Assembly: GCF_021390335.1 (NCBI RefSeq)
Contig: NZ_JAJUXK010000005.1
Location: 1 to 64,000, forward strand
Source: Dyadobacter sp. CY343
Lineage (GTDB): Bacteria > Bacteroidota > Bacteroidia > Cytophagales > Spirosomataceae
DNA length: 64,000 nt
Direction of reading: 5' to 3'
Shown here piece after piece: positions 57,001-64,000 of this stretch. The translations under genes were made by a program, and so were the position numbers. Within the stretch, counting starts at the first letter, position 1; each line of letters starts with the position of its first letter. A model generated the notes under the pieces. That model saw nothing but the letters and a program-made list of their open reading frames with translations, searched no databases and had not been told where the DNA came from.

Positions 57001-58605
57001 CGGGTTGGTAACCTGCGCGAAAAGTTGTTTGAAGTAAGTCGATAAATGCTGGCTTTGCTCGGAAAGTACCGCCAAAGGAGAATCCGTTCCCATTGAGCCG
57101 ATCGCTTCCAGTCCCGTTTGCGCCATCGGCGCCAGGATCATCCGCAGATCTTCCGAAGTATATCCGAATGCAACCTGACGTTTCAGCAATGCATTTTCGT
57201 CATAAGCACGGTAAGTACGGATCGGGTGATCGAGCTGATCTACGTGCAGTTTATTTTCGTCCAGCCATTTCTGATAAGGCTGCGCCTTGCATACAGAAGC
57301 TTTAATTTCTTCGTCAGGAATAATTCTTCCCTGCTCCATATCCACCACAAACATCCGTCCCGGTTGCAGGCGGCCTTTGGTTACCACGCGTGCCTGATCT
57401 ACTTCCAAAACCCCGGCTTCCGAAGCCATAATGATGGTATCATCGTCCAAAACCCAATATCTCGACGGGCGAAGTCCATTTCTGTCGAGGGTAGCGCCTA
57501 CCATTTTTCCATCCGTAAATGAAATAGAAGCAGGTCCGTCCCAAGGCTCCATGATCGCTGCGTGGTATTCGTAGAATGCGCGGCGGTCCGGGTCCATTTG
57601 TTCGTTTCCGTCCCAGGCTTCCGGGATCAGCATCATCATCACGTGCGGCAATGAGCGACCCGACAAATGCAGCATTTCGATCGCATTGTCCAGGTTAGCG
57701 GAGTCAGACTGGTTCCTGTCGCAGATCGGCAGGAGCATATCCATTTCTTCTTTTGTGAAAAGGTCAGACTGGAAAGATTTCTCTCCGGCGCGGATCCAGT
57801 TCACATTCCCTTTTACCGTATTGATCTCACCATTATGCGCAATGTACCGGAAAGGCTGCGCTAGTTCCCACGATGGGAAAGTATTGGTAGAAAAACGCGA
57901 ATGGACAACTGCAAGCGCAGAAACCACCGATTCGTTTTCCAGATCAGGGAAATAATATTTCAGCTGGGCAGTAGTAAGCTGGCCTTTATATGAGATCGTG
58001 CGGCAGGAAAGCGACGAATAATAGAAGCTTTTCGCACCACCTTTTACTGTGTCTTTAATTAATCGGGTAGAAACCTGACGAAGGATAAAAAGCTTTCTTT
58101 CGAATGCAGTATCCTCCGTGATATCGTCCGGGCGCTTGATGAAAACCTGCTCCACACACGGTTCAACCGAAAGTGATCCTTCTCCCAATGTATTGTTCAG
58201 GGTAGGCACGCTGCGGTAACCCAGCAATTGCAGGCCAAGCTTTTTAATCTTGCGGTTTAAAATGTCGCGGCACTCTTCCCGGATCGTTTCGTTGCCCGGA
58301 AAGAAGATCATACCCACGCCATATTCGCCGGCAGCAGGAAGGTGGAAACCCAGTTTTATAGATTCTTCAACAAAGAATTCATGTGGTATTTGAATGAGGA
58401 TTCCGGCACCGTCACCAGTATTAGGGTCAAAACCGGTAGCACCCCTATGTTCCATTCTCTCTAACATGTGAATAGCGTCGGCCACAATTTGGTGTGACTT
58501 TCGGCCTTTGATGTTAGCCCGGAAACCGATCCCACAGGCATCATGCTCAAATTCCGGACGGTACAGTCCCTGATTTTCTACCATTGATTCAGACATTTGC
58601 GACAT
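54022..58605 (-). CDS. gltB: Glutamate synthase large subunit
   Basis: 1527 residues, standard length. The N-terminal class II glutaminase has its Cys in 'HDACGIGF' (Cys24, normally exposed by propeptide removal) and 'HSRFSTNTFPSW'. The central and FMN-binding domains include 'GGKSNSGEGGED', 'ISGYDGGTGASPLSSI' and the 3Fe-4S cysteines in 'CIMMRKCHLNTCPVGVAT'. The C-terminal GXGXG domain is complete. It makes glutamate with gltD. Confidence 0.95.
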   Translation of the reverse strand: MSQMSESMVENQGLYRPEFEHDACGIGFRANIKGRKSHQIVADAIHMLERMEHRGATGFDPNTGDGAGILIQIPHEFFVEESIKLGFHLPAAGEYGVGMIFFPGNETIREECRDILNRKIKKLGLQLLGYRSVPTLNNTLGEGSLSVEPCVEQVFIKRPDDITEDTAFERKLFILRQVSTRLIKDTVKGGAKSFYYSSLSCRTISYKGQLTTAQLKYYFPDLENESVVSALAVVHSRFSTNTFPSWELAQPFRYIAHNGEINTVKGNVNWIRAGEKSFQSDLFTKEEMDMLLPICDRNQSDSANLDNAIEMLHLSGRSLPHVMMMLIPEAWDGNEQMDPDRRAFYEYHAAIMEPWDGPASISFTDGKMVGATLDRNGLRPSRYWVLDDDTIIMASEAGVLEVDQARVVTKGRLQPGRMFVVDMEQGRIIPDEEIKASVCKAQPYQKWLDENKLHVDQLDHPIRTYRAYDENALLKRQVAFGYTSEDLRMILAPMAQTGLEAIGSMGTDSPLAVLSEQSQHLSTYFKQLFAQVTNPPIDSIRERAIMSLISFVGSTENILTETPKHCRQIALPHPILSVQEFDKLRFVDKDGFQAKTINTYFRADEGGKALERALERICRYATDAIEDGFEILILSDRAIDSDHAPIPSLLATATIHHHLIREGLRGKVGLLVEAGDVWETHHVATLIGYGAAGICPYMAFETLSYMNKKSMIDGEFTDEKLHYNYIKAVNKELLKIFSKMGISTLQSYQGAQIFECVGLNKDVVDKYFTGTISRISGMGISEIAREILVRHKVAYHETPDQKPRLEVGGVYQWKQRGEAHIFNPQSVHLLQQSTRTNSYEQFKKYSKLIDDQSHKALTLRGLLRFKKGTSIPIEQVEPVESIFKRFATGAMSFGSISWEAHTTLAIAMNRIGGKSNSGEGGEDELRYNRLPNGDSMNSQIKQVASGRFGVTSHYLSNAGELQIKTAQGAKPGEGGQLPGFKVDDWIGRTRHSTPGVGLISPPPHHDIYSIEDLAQLIFDLKNANRQARISVKLVSEAGVGTVASGVAKAHADHILISGYDGGTGASPLSSIRHAGLPWELGLAETHQTLVKNKLRGRVTVQADGQLRTGRDLAIAAMLGAEEWGVATAALVAAGCIMMRKCHLNTCPVGVATQNKELRALFSGKPEHVVNMFTFMAQELREIMAQLGFRTVNEMVGQAQYLEIRNDIKHWKYKNLNFDAILYKEGDLSVAQFKQEEQDHGIDSILDIDLIKAAQPALESKEEIYGEFPVNNLNRSLGTMLSNEISKKHGGAGLPKGNIHFKFRGTAGQSFGAFNTAGVRLELEGDANDYFGKGLCGAELIVYPDRDSKFKPEENIIIGNVAFYGATSGDAYIRGTAGERFCVRNSGAKVVVEGVGDHGLEYMTGGLAIILGSTGRNFAAGMSGGVAYVLDKTGDFREKVNMEMVSLEALNEEDQGILREYLDKHFQYTTSNVAFQLIQNWEQSVKRFVKVMPSDFKKALEGRGITLAQQIADKNVVYKDIVVDVVHQ

Positions 58606-58975
58606 TTATCGAAGATTGTAGGGTAATTACCAAATTCGTAATTAGAATTTGTTTAAATAACCAATTTAAAAAAAGTGCTAAACCGCTTTTGTAGTATGGA
58701 TAGGGTAAAGCCACGCAAGATAATCATAAAAAATATTTGGCTTATTACGCGAATGGCAAAATTTTCTACTAGTCGGTGTTTTTTGATTATTTAGTTACAA
58801 TTATTATAAAAATATTGCTAGAAACGTAAGGAGAGCGTCTAATTGTTAGGAAAATGGAAATCAAATTTCCACAATTCGCCATCTTGGAAGATTATAAATT
58901 TGATCTGGGTAAAAGACAAAACAGCCACCCCGATCTTGAAGTCGAAGTGGCTGTTCTGTATTAAGGCTTTGAAGA
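58606..58975. other. gltB upstream region and STAS terminator
   Basis: 370 bp of AT-rich DNA without a gene. It must hold the gltB promoter, though I cannot assign elements with confidence. It ends in the terminator of the upstream STAS gene (58920-58955). Confidence 0.5.
58920..58955 (-). terminator. Intrinsic terminator of the STAS gene
   Basis: AACAGCCAC (58920-58928) pairs with GTGGCTGTT (58947-58955); on the minus strand a T-rich tract follows, 20 bp past the stop. Confidence 0.8.
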
Positions 58976-59398
58976 TCAGGGTTCTTTCGATTCGCTCACA
59001 CCTTCGTAATCTTCGTCATCGTAATCATCATCTCCTGCGCCGAATTCGTTTTCAAGTTTATGCATAAAAACTGCGTCGATCGCTTCTTCTTTAGTTGGTA
59101 AAATCGTCAGATCCGGAATTTTCAAACTTTCCAGCAAATCCATAAAATCGTCGTCGCGGGTGACGATCGCCAGCATACCCAGATCGTTTGCACAAAGCCA
59201 GTTCACCTTTTTCAGGGTTACAGTTCCCGGCGCGTCGACCGATTTGACGGACTGCATGTTCACGATCAGACTATGATAACCTTCTTTGAATAGACCCCTG
59301 GCGGTTTCCTCAAATGCAGCCGGAACTTCTCCGCCAAAAGCAGGCTCTTCCAGTTCGATATATACGTATTGTTCTTTCTTTTCCAGTTTAAAGTTCAT
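58976..59398 (-). CDS. STAS-domain-like protein with acidic tail
   Basis: 140 residues. '[15 protein letters not shown]', '[19 protein letters not shown]' and '[18 protein letters not shown]' follow the STAS (anti-sigma antagonist) fold, with a serine where a phosphorylatable residue often sits. The C-terminus is very acidic ('[12 protein letters not shown]'). Probably a small regulatory protein; no kinase partner is adjacent. It follows purC on the same strand. Confidence 0.65.
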   Translation of the reverse strand: MNFKLEKKEQYVYIELEEPAFGGEVPAAFEETARGLFKEGYHSLIVNMQSVKSVDAPGTVTLKKVNWLCANDLGMLAIVTRDDDFMDLLESLKIPDLTILPTKEEAIDAVFMHKLENEFGAGDDDYDDEDYEGVSESKEP

Positions 59399-59444
59399 TG
59401 TTGTGTTGTTTCGTCAAAACAATAGTTTGAATGAATTTTCTAAA

Positions 59445-60386
59445 TCAGTTTGTTTGTAAAGTTCTGAGAATCGCTTCCTCAATCCGCTTCACAGGGTTAT
59501 CCAGGTTATTTTTCTGAAATTTGTTCCCGGTCACTTTTTCGAATAGCTCGATATATCTGGCCGAGATCAGTTCAATGCGCTCGTCGGTCATCTCAGGAAC
59601 ACTTTGCCCTTCTTTACCCTGAAAACCATTCTGGATGAGCCACTCCCTTACAAATTCCTTGCTAAGCTGTTTCTGGGGCAATCCCGCCTCCTGATTTTCC
59701 GCATATACGTCCTGATAAAAATACCGGGAAGAGTCGGGTGTGTGGATTTCATCGATTAGGTAAATGGTCCCGTCGAGCTGTCCGAACTCATATTTGGTAT
59801 CTACCAGGATCAATCCCTGATCCGCCGCCATTTCAGTTCCTTTTGCAAACAATGCCAGCGTGTAGCGTTCCAGGTGCTCATATTCGTCCTCGCTTACCAG
59901 TCCCTGCGCCAGTATTTCCTCCCTCGAAATATCCTCATCGTGTCCTTCGTGCGCCTTGGTAGTCGGCGTGATGATCGGCTGGGGTAGCTTATCATTTTCT
60001 TTCAGACCTTCCGGTAAAGAAACACCGCAAACCGACCTTTTTCCCGCAGAATATTCCCGCCACGCATGACCGGCCAGGTAGCCTCTCACGACCATTTCAA
60101 CGGGGTAAGCCTGGCATTTCAAACCGATACTCACATTCGGGTCCGGCACTTCCAGCAGCCAGTTGGGGACAATACCGGAAGTCGCATTCAAGAAGTGCCC
60201 GGCGATCTGGTTCAAAACCTGCCCCTTGTAAGGAATCGCCCGGGGAAGAATTACGTCAAAGGCTGAAATGCGGTCGGTAGCGACCATTACAAGCTTTTTT
60301 TCGAAAGAGTAAACGTCCCTTACTTTTCCTTTGTAAAACCCTGTTTGTCCGGGAAACTGGAAGTTGGTTCCTGAAATGCTGTTCAT
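59445..60386 (-). CDS. purC: Phosphoribosylaminoimidazole-succinocarboxamide synthase
   Basis: 313 residues, the length of the longer SAICAR synthase type. '[20 protein letters not shown]' (nucleotide-binding start), '[19 protein letters not shown]', '[14 protein letters not shown]', '[14 protein letters not shown]' and '[12 protein letters not shown]' are diagnostic. It joins CAIR and aspartate using ATP in purine synthesis. Confidence 0.94.
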   Translation of the reverse strand: MNSISGTNFQFPGQTGFYKGKVRDVYSFEKKLVMVATDRISAFDVILPRAIPYKGQVLNQIAGHFLNATSGIVPNWLLEVPDPNVSIGLKCQAYPVEMVVRGYLAGHAWREYSAGKRSVCGVSLPEGLKENDKLPQPIITPTTKAHEGHDEDISREEILAQGLVSEDEYEHLERYTLALFAKGTEMAADQGLILVDTKYEFGQLDGTIYLIDEIHTPDSSRYFYQDVYAENQEAGLPQKQLSKEFVREWLIQNGFQGKEGQSVPEMTDERIELISARYIELFEKVTGNKFQKNNLDNPVKRIEEAILRTLQTN

Positions 60387-60402
60387 TAGTTTATATTAAA
60401 AA

Positions 60403-61122
60403 TTACCATTCGATTTCATCTGTCTTCTTCGCCTGCGTATTGTATTGCTTTCTGCGGAGCTGGTAAATATATTGGCTTTCGTTCGATTTCATGGCATCCA
60501 AAATCGCACGCGCCTGGTCCTCAGACATATTCATTTCTTTCAGACTTTTCAGCAATTCCTCCTTTTTCGCATCGTTCGTCAACTCGCGGCCTTCGGTATT
60601 GGGAAGCGGTTCGGCCGGTCTGTCTTGTTCCGCCTGCGTCTGCTGGGTGGATTTCTTTTTTTCGGTATGAATATCAGACGGGCTTTCCTCGCCCGAGAAG
60701 TTTTTCTTCAAAACAATATAATTCTGTCTCGCGAGCTGGTTGCCCGGTTCAAGGCGAAGTGCGGTACGGAGGTTCCCAAGTGCGCCTGCGGTATCTTTTC
60801 CTGCAACCAGTATCAATGCGATCTGGCTGTTAGCGACCGACGCGATCGCGCTATCGTCAATATTACTGAGCAGGCGGTAGTGTTTCATTGCCTGCTTGTA
60901 GTTTTTGGTCAGGAAAAGGGAATGTGCCAGGTTAAGGCGCGCGGCAGGAGCTGAAAACAGGGAACCGTAAGTAATTTGGTTGTACAGCTCAGCCGAACGC
61001 TTGTATTCTTTACTCTGGTAAGCTTGCTCAGCGTCAACTTTTCGCTGATTTGCTTTGGTAATTGAATCGAAAGTCCGGTTATCCCAAAGCCAGAGAAGGA
61101 CATAAAGAATAAGTGCCGTCAT
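60403..61122 (-). CDS. TPR protein, BatC/BatE-like
   Basis: 239 residues: one N-terminal membrane helix ('TALILYVLLWLWD'), then tetratricopeptide-like repeats ('QAYQSKEYKRSAELYNQI', 'SLFLTKNYKQAMKHYRLL', 'ALGNLRTALRLEPGNQLA') and a Lys/Gln-rich tail. In Bacteroidota such genes follow batA/batB VWA genes, as here (41-bp gap), and are linked to aerotolerance and envelope integrity. Confidence 0.72.
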   Translation of the reverse strand: MTALILYVLLWLWDNRTFDSITKANQRKVDAEQAYQSKEYKRSAELYNQITYGSLFSAPAARLNLAHSLFLTKNYKQAMKHYRLLSNIDDSAIASVANSQIALILVAGKDTAGALGNLRTALRLEPGNQLARQNYIVLKKNFSGEESPSDIHTEKKKSTQQTQAEQDRPAEPLPNTEGRELTNDAKKEELLKSLKEMNMSEDQARAILDAMKSNESQYIYQLRRKQYNTQAKKTDEIEW

Positions 61123-61163
61123 ATCGATTTTGATATTGGAAGCCCAAAAATAGGAATTGATCT

Positions 61164-62126
61164 TTATAGTCGGAACGTTCCGATGGTAATTAAAATGTCG
61201 AGCAAAATCAAAATCAGCGCCGCGCCGAGGAAGTAATAGTACTTGTTACTAACCACCGTAATTGTCCTCGAATCAACGAGCGTACCTTCCGCAACATCAA
61301 TATCATTCGTGAGCTTAGCCATTTCATTTTTGGAATTATTGAGCTCATAATAAGTGCCTCTGGTTGCGCTGGCCATCGTCTGCAGGAAGCTTTCGTCAAG
61401 CTGGCTGATCACGAGTTTGTCGTTATTGTCCATCAAAGGTTTCCCATCCTGCTGAATGCTGATCCCAACCTTCGTTCCAACTGCCACAGCGTAAAAGCCG
61501 ATCCCGAATCTTCTTAGATTATTATAAAGCGTACTGCTGCATCCCGAGTTATTTTCGCCATCGCTAAAAAGTACCACCATCTTGGAGCGCCCGGTGGGGT
61601 CATTTGCACCGGTCAGCTTGTTGAATGCAAGCTCTACCGCAGCGCAAACATTGGTGCCGCTGGTTGGCAGCAGATCCGTTTGGAGTGACTGAATAAAAAG
61701 CTCCAATGCGGCTCTGTCGTAAGTGAGCGGCACGTGGATGAATGCATCATTTGAGAAAATAATGATCCCTATTCTGTTCGCGACTTCATTCTGCACAAAT
61801 CTGTTGATTTCGTACTTCACCTTTTCCAGCCGCGAAGGCGTCACATCTGCCGCGTCCATCGATTTCGACAAATCCACTACCAGAAAAATATCTTTTCCTT
61901 TTGCCTTAATATCCCGTTCCGCCTCCCCGAACGAAGGTCCGAGCAGACTGACGATCAAAAGTGAGAAGGTAATACTTCTTAAAAAGAGCTTGATGATAAG
62001 TGTCCGAGCGGTGGTCTGTAACTGCCTTGCGACCCGCACGGTACGGATAATGTAGGCGGTGTAGAGAAAAATAAATAAAAAGACGAAAAAATATTCTGTG
62101 GTTCCAAATGGATAATTCCAGTTCAT
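61164..62126 (-). CDS. VWA-domain membrane protein, BatA/BatB-type
   Basis: 320 residues: N-terminal membrane helices (about 10-75), a von Willebrand A domain with the MIDAS motif 'VVDLSKSMDAADV' (DxSxS) and 'LLPTSGTNVCAAVE' plus 'VVLFSDGENNSG', then a final helix ('YYFLGAALILILLDILITI'). It is the typical layout of Bat proteins, which are placed in the inner membrane with the VWA domain in the periplasm. Confidence 0.82.
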   Translation of the reverse strand: MNWNYPFGTTEYFFVFLFIFLYTAYIIRTVRVARQLQTTARTLIIKLFLRSITFSLLIVSLLGPSFGEAERDIKAKGKDIFLVVDLSKSMDAADVTPSRLEKVKYEINRFVQNEVANRIGIIIFSNDAFIHVPLTYDRAALELFIQSLQTDLLPTSGTNVCAAVELAFNKLTGANDPTGRSKMVVLFSDGENNSGCSSTLYNNLRRFGIGFYAVAVGTKVGISIQQDGKPLMDNNDKLVISQLDESFLQTMASATRGTYYELNNSKNEMAKLTNDIDVAEGTLVDSRTITVVSNKYYYFLGAALILILLDILITIGTFRL

Positions 62127-62256
62127 AATGAACGGCTTGGGTAATTAAAACTTTCGCCAAAAATAGGCATTTGCGGCTTCTGATAAAGTTTTTTTAGCCG
62201 AATGTTTGCTTTTCTGAAACGCAACCCTCTATATTTGCAACCCAGAACGGAAAGAA

Positions 62257-62343
62257 GGAGGGATGGGTGAGTGGCTGAAACCAGTAGTTTGCTAAACTGC
62301 CGTACTCGCAAGGGTACCGCGGGTTCGAATCCCGCTTCCTCTA
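62257..62343 (+). tRNA. tRNA-Ser(GCT)
   Basis: 87 nt with anticodon stem GTAGT/ACTGC around loop TTGCTAA (anticodon GCT), a serine-type long variable arm, and T-arm GCGGG-TTCGAAT-CCCGC. The acceptor stem contains two G-T pairs. CCA not encoded. Confidence 0.9.
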
Positions 62344-62403
62344 CACTCGATCTGGAAATGAAAATTAAGAAGACCGAAATCAAATAGATTAAGGTCAATA
62401 CCG

Positions 62404-62478
<75 letters not shown>

Positions 62479-62479
62479 A

Positions 62480-62528
62480 AAAGGCAGTCAAGCCGTATGC
62501 AGATACTGCTGACTGCCTTTGTTTTTTT
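62480..62528 (+). terminator. Hairpin and T-run after tRNA-Pro
   Basis: AAAGGCAGTCA (62480-62490) pairs with TGACTGCCTTT (62510-62520), followed by GTTTTTTT. Intrinsic terminator. Confidence 0.8.
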
Positions 62529-62534
62529 GATAAG

Positions 62535-62583
62535 AAGGTCGAGAGCAACTGACTTGTAATCAGTAGCTGGTAGGTTTAAAGTT
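62535..62583 (+). pseudogene. Degenerate tRNA-Thr(TGT) remnant
   Basis: 'GAGAGCAACTGACTTGTAAT' followed by 'CAGTAGCTGGTAGGTTTAAA' preserves the D-arm end, the anticodon stem CTGA/TCAG and loop CTTGTAA (anticodon TGT) of a tRNA-Thr, but no acceptor stem or complete T-arm can be formed. Confidence 0.6.
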
Positions 62584-62586
62584 TTT

Positions 62587-62660
62587 GGTCCGGTAGCTCA
62601 GCTGGATAGAGCAGCTGCCTTCTAAGCAGCAGGTCATGTGTTCGAATCACATCCGGATCA
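62587..62660 (+). tRNA. tRNA-Arg(TCT)
   Basis: 74 nt: acceptor GGTCCGG/CCGGATC, anticodon stem GCTGC/GCAGC with loop CTTCTAA (anticodon TCT), T-loop TTCGAAT. CCA not encoded. Confidence 0.93.
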
Positions 62661-62670
62661 CGTTATTGTC

Positions 62671-62702
62671 AAGCACCTAGCTTTCGCTAGGTGCTTTTTT
62701 TA
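62671..62702 (+). terminator. Terminator after tRNA-Arg
   Basis: AAGCACCTAG (62671-62680) pairs with CTAGGTGCTT (62687-62696), followed by a T-run. Confidence 0.88.
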
Positions 62703-62791
62703 TGTGTAAAACTGTGCTGGTCTCACTATTAAAACGCTGCAAAACATATATTTGTCATACTTATTTTAACCATTCTACTCTTCACGTTCCT

Positions 62792-63211
62792 ATGAAAAAC
62801 ATTTTCCGATCCACTTATTTAATTGCCGTGTTAGTCATTGGTGGCTTCTTCGCAAGCTGCTCGCTGCAAGACCATGTGACTCCCGAGCCACTTAGAATAA
62901 CAACAGATTCCGTTCGATATAATAATGGATGGAATTTCGGGGTCAGGGCTTACGAAATGGCAGACTTGCCTGTGACCGAACACGGAATATTGTACCTCGC
63001 ATTTTTTCGTGCATCCAACGACCATGACTATGTGCCCCGTATTGAACATGGTGGGAGGATCAAATTTGACGGTCCACTCGTTCCCGGGGCCAATAAATCC
63101 TTATACACAGGCGACGCATTCGCCGGGCGTTACTTCTACTTTTACCGCGCCTATGCGATCCTGAGCGATGGTTCAGTGGTTTATGGTGATATTAAAAACT
63201 ATACTTTCTAG
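62792..63211 (+). CDS. Small lipoprotein of unknown function
   Basis: I start at the ATG at 62792, which is directly followed by a lipoprotein signal ('STYLIAVLVIGGFFASC', Cys23); the frame extends 30 codons upstream without sense, across the tRNA terminator. The 139-residue product is beta-rich. No family recognised. A stand-alone gene. Confidence 0.6.
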   Translation: MKNIFRSTYLIAVLVIGGFFASCSLQDHVTPEPLRITTDSVRYNNGWNFGVRAYEMADLPVTEHGILYLAFFRASNDHDYVPRIEHGGRIKFDGPLVPGANKSLYTGDAFAGRYFYFYRAYAILSDGSVVYGDIKNYTF

Positions 63212-63356
63212 GTACGCATCAGAGGTGTTTATGAGATAAATGATACCTGCCGATGGATAATTCTGTCTATTGTTAATGCGCTGATTTGGAGAATATGCAT
63301 TACAATTAAAGGGATAACTACAATCAGGTCTATCATTTATCTCTAAATATCCTGTA

Positions 63357-63944
63357 ATGATGAATCATTTTGCCGAGTGGCGAGACACAGTAATTGAGAA
63401 AGTAGCGGAACTGAAACGGACCGACAAGAAATTCAGATTTTTTGGTGCTAGAAAACACAGATACACTTTCGATGCGCCAATCTCCATAGCAGAGGCTGAG
63501 CAATTTGAACACACTTATGCAATACAGCTTCCTGCCGAATACAAATACTTCATCACACAAATCGGGAACGGCGGGGCTGGTCCCTATTATGGCGTAAGGC
63601 CACTGCAAGACTTTCAGGCACATTATGTGCATCACGAAGTGGAATTGCCTGCGATGGATCTCCACAAACCCTTTCCAGCGCATTATTGGCTTAACGAAAA
63701 CGAAACCCGCATCACAAAAGAAATCGTACAACAAAGCGTTTTCGGCACGATGAGCATCTGTGAGGAGGGCGATGGCTACAACCATTTGCTGGTCGTCGCG
63801 GGTGACGAAAAAGGCTATATCTGGTTCGACGGCTCAGTAACCGATCAAGGTATGATCCCCTTTTCAATGCCTGAAAAAGAGCGATTTACCTTTTTCGACT
63901 GGTATGAGAGCTGGTTAAATATGGCTTTCGACGAGCTGTTTTAA
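63357..63944 (+). CDS. SMI1/KNR4-family protein
   Basis: 195 residues. 'PISIAEAEQFEHTYAIQLPA' with 'EYKYFITQIGNGGAGPYYG' is the typical start of the SMI1/KNR4 (SUKH) domain, and 'YIWFDGSVTDQGMIPF' a later strand. In bacteria SUKH proteins often serve as immunity proteins to polymorphic toxins; no toxin gene is visible beside it within the window, so an orphan immunity gene or another role is open. Confidence 0.8.
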   Translation: MMNHFAEWRDTVIEKVAELKRTDKKFRFFGARKHRYTFDAPISIAEAEQFEHTYAIQLPAEYKYFITQIGNGGAGPYYGVRPLQDFQAHYVHHEVELPAMDLHKPFPAHYWLNENETRITKEIVQQSVFGTMSICEEGDGYNHLLVVAGDEKGYIWFDGSVTDQGMIPFSMPEKERFTFFDWYESWLNMAFDELF

Positions 63945-64000
63945 ACATCAGGGACTTTATCTGCGGACTTAATCCCCAGATATAGCATTCGTAGGTGAAG

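Overview
The window reads as Bacteroidota chromosome, most likely Cytophagales and Dyadobacter-like (genus is a guess). Support: a type IX secretion C-terminal sorting domain, a DUF4369-TlpA thioredoxin, Bat-type aerotolerance genes, Bacteroidota-style -33/-7 promoter elements ahead of hmp, and many orphan lipoproteins with A-rich leaders. Housekeeping stretches (16.5-25.6 kb and 48.6-63.9 kb) alternate with visibly AT-richer accessory stretches (about 0.2-16.3 kb and 31-48.4 kb).

Left part: the tail of a truncated-haemoglobin gene, a gene-free kilobase and a headless serine-recombinase remnant lead into a defence island (1.9-15.7 kb). It holds a type IIG restriction-modification fusion, then a tight four-gene cluster: a 913-residue SIR2 / RecG-DHS-like / APAZ protein, a catalytically inactive short prokaryotic Argonaute, a TIR protein and an Abi-alpha-like (DUF4393-like) protein. 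A uracil-DNA-glycosylase-like protein, a YhcG-type PD-(D/E)xK nuclease and an unfamiliar 591-residue protein with its own PD-ExK signature follow. The Argonaute cluster, with two potential NAD-consuming effectors (SIR2 and TIR) in one likely operon, is the strongest candidate for an undescribed system.

Middle part, 16.5-25.6 kb: PaiB-like and MocR/PdxR-like regulators; a redox group (thioredoxin-like protein, secreted protein, Cys-rich MarR regulator, clade 3 catalase); a DapA-family aldolase with a cupin; and flavohaemoglobin hmp divergent from an Rrf2/NsrR-type repressor. From 26 to 36 kb several genes are broken by single-base frameshifts (DUF4369-TlpA, a T9SS metalloprotease, a polytopic membrane protein), and there is a decayed endonuclease/exonuclease/phosphatase fragment. 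This is either local decay or sequence error. A small cassette ending in a DUF3800-like gene sits at 31.6-34.2 kb. An ECF sigma factor with an overlapping anti-sigma/outer-membrane gene and a PepSY-like lipoprotein follow.

The accessory stretch at 39.8-48.3 kb holds orphan lipoproteins, a serine recombinase flanked by spaced palindromes, and a tyrosine integrase beside the 3' end of tRNA-Ser(GGA), which marks an integrated element. The conserved right part carries ansA-tatD, a glycosyltransferase with a polysaccharide deacetylase, gltD-gltB, a STAS protein, purC, Bat-type genes, a tRNA cluster (Ser-GCT, Pro-TGG, a degenerate Thr-TGT remnant, Arg-TCT), a lipoprotein and a SMI1/KNR4 protein.
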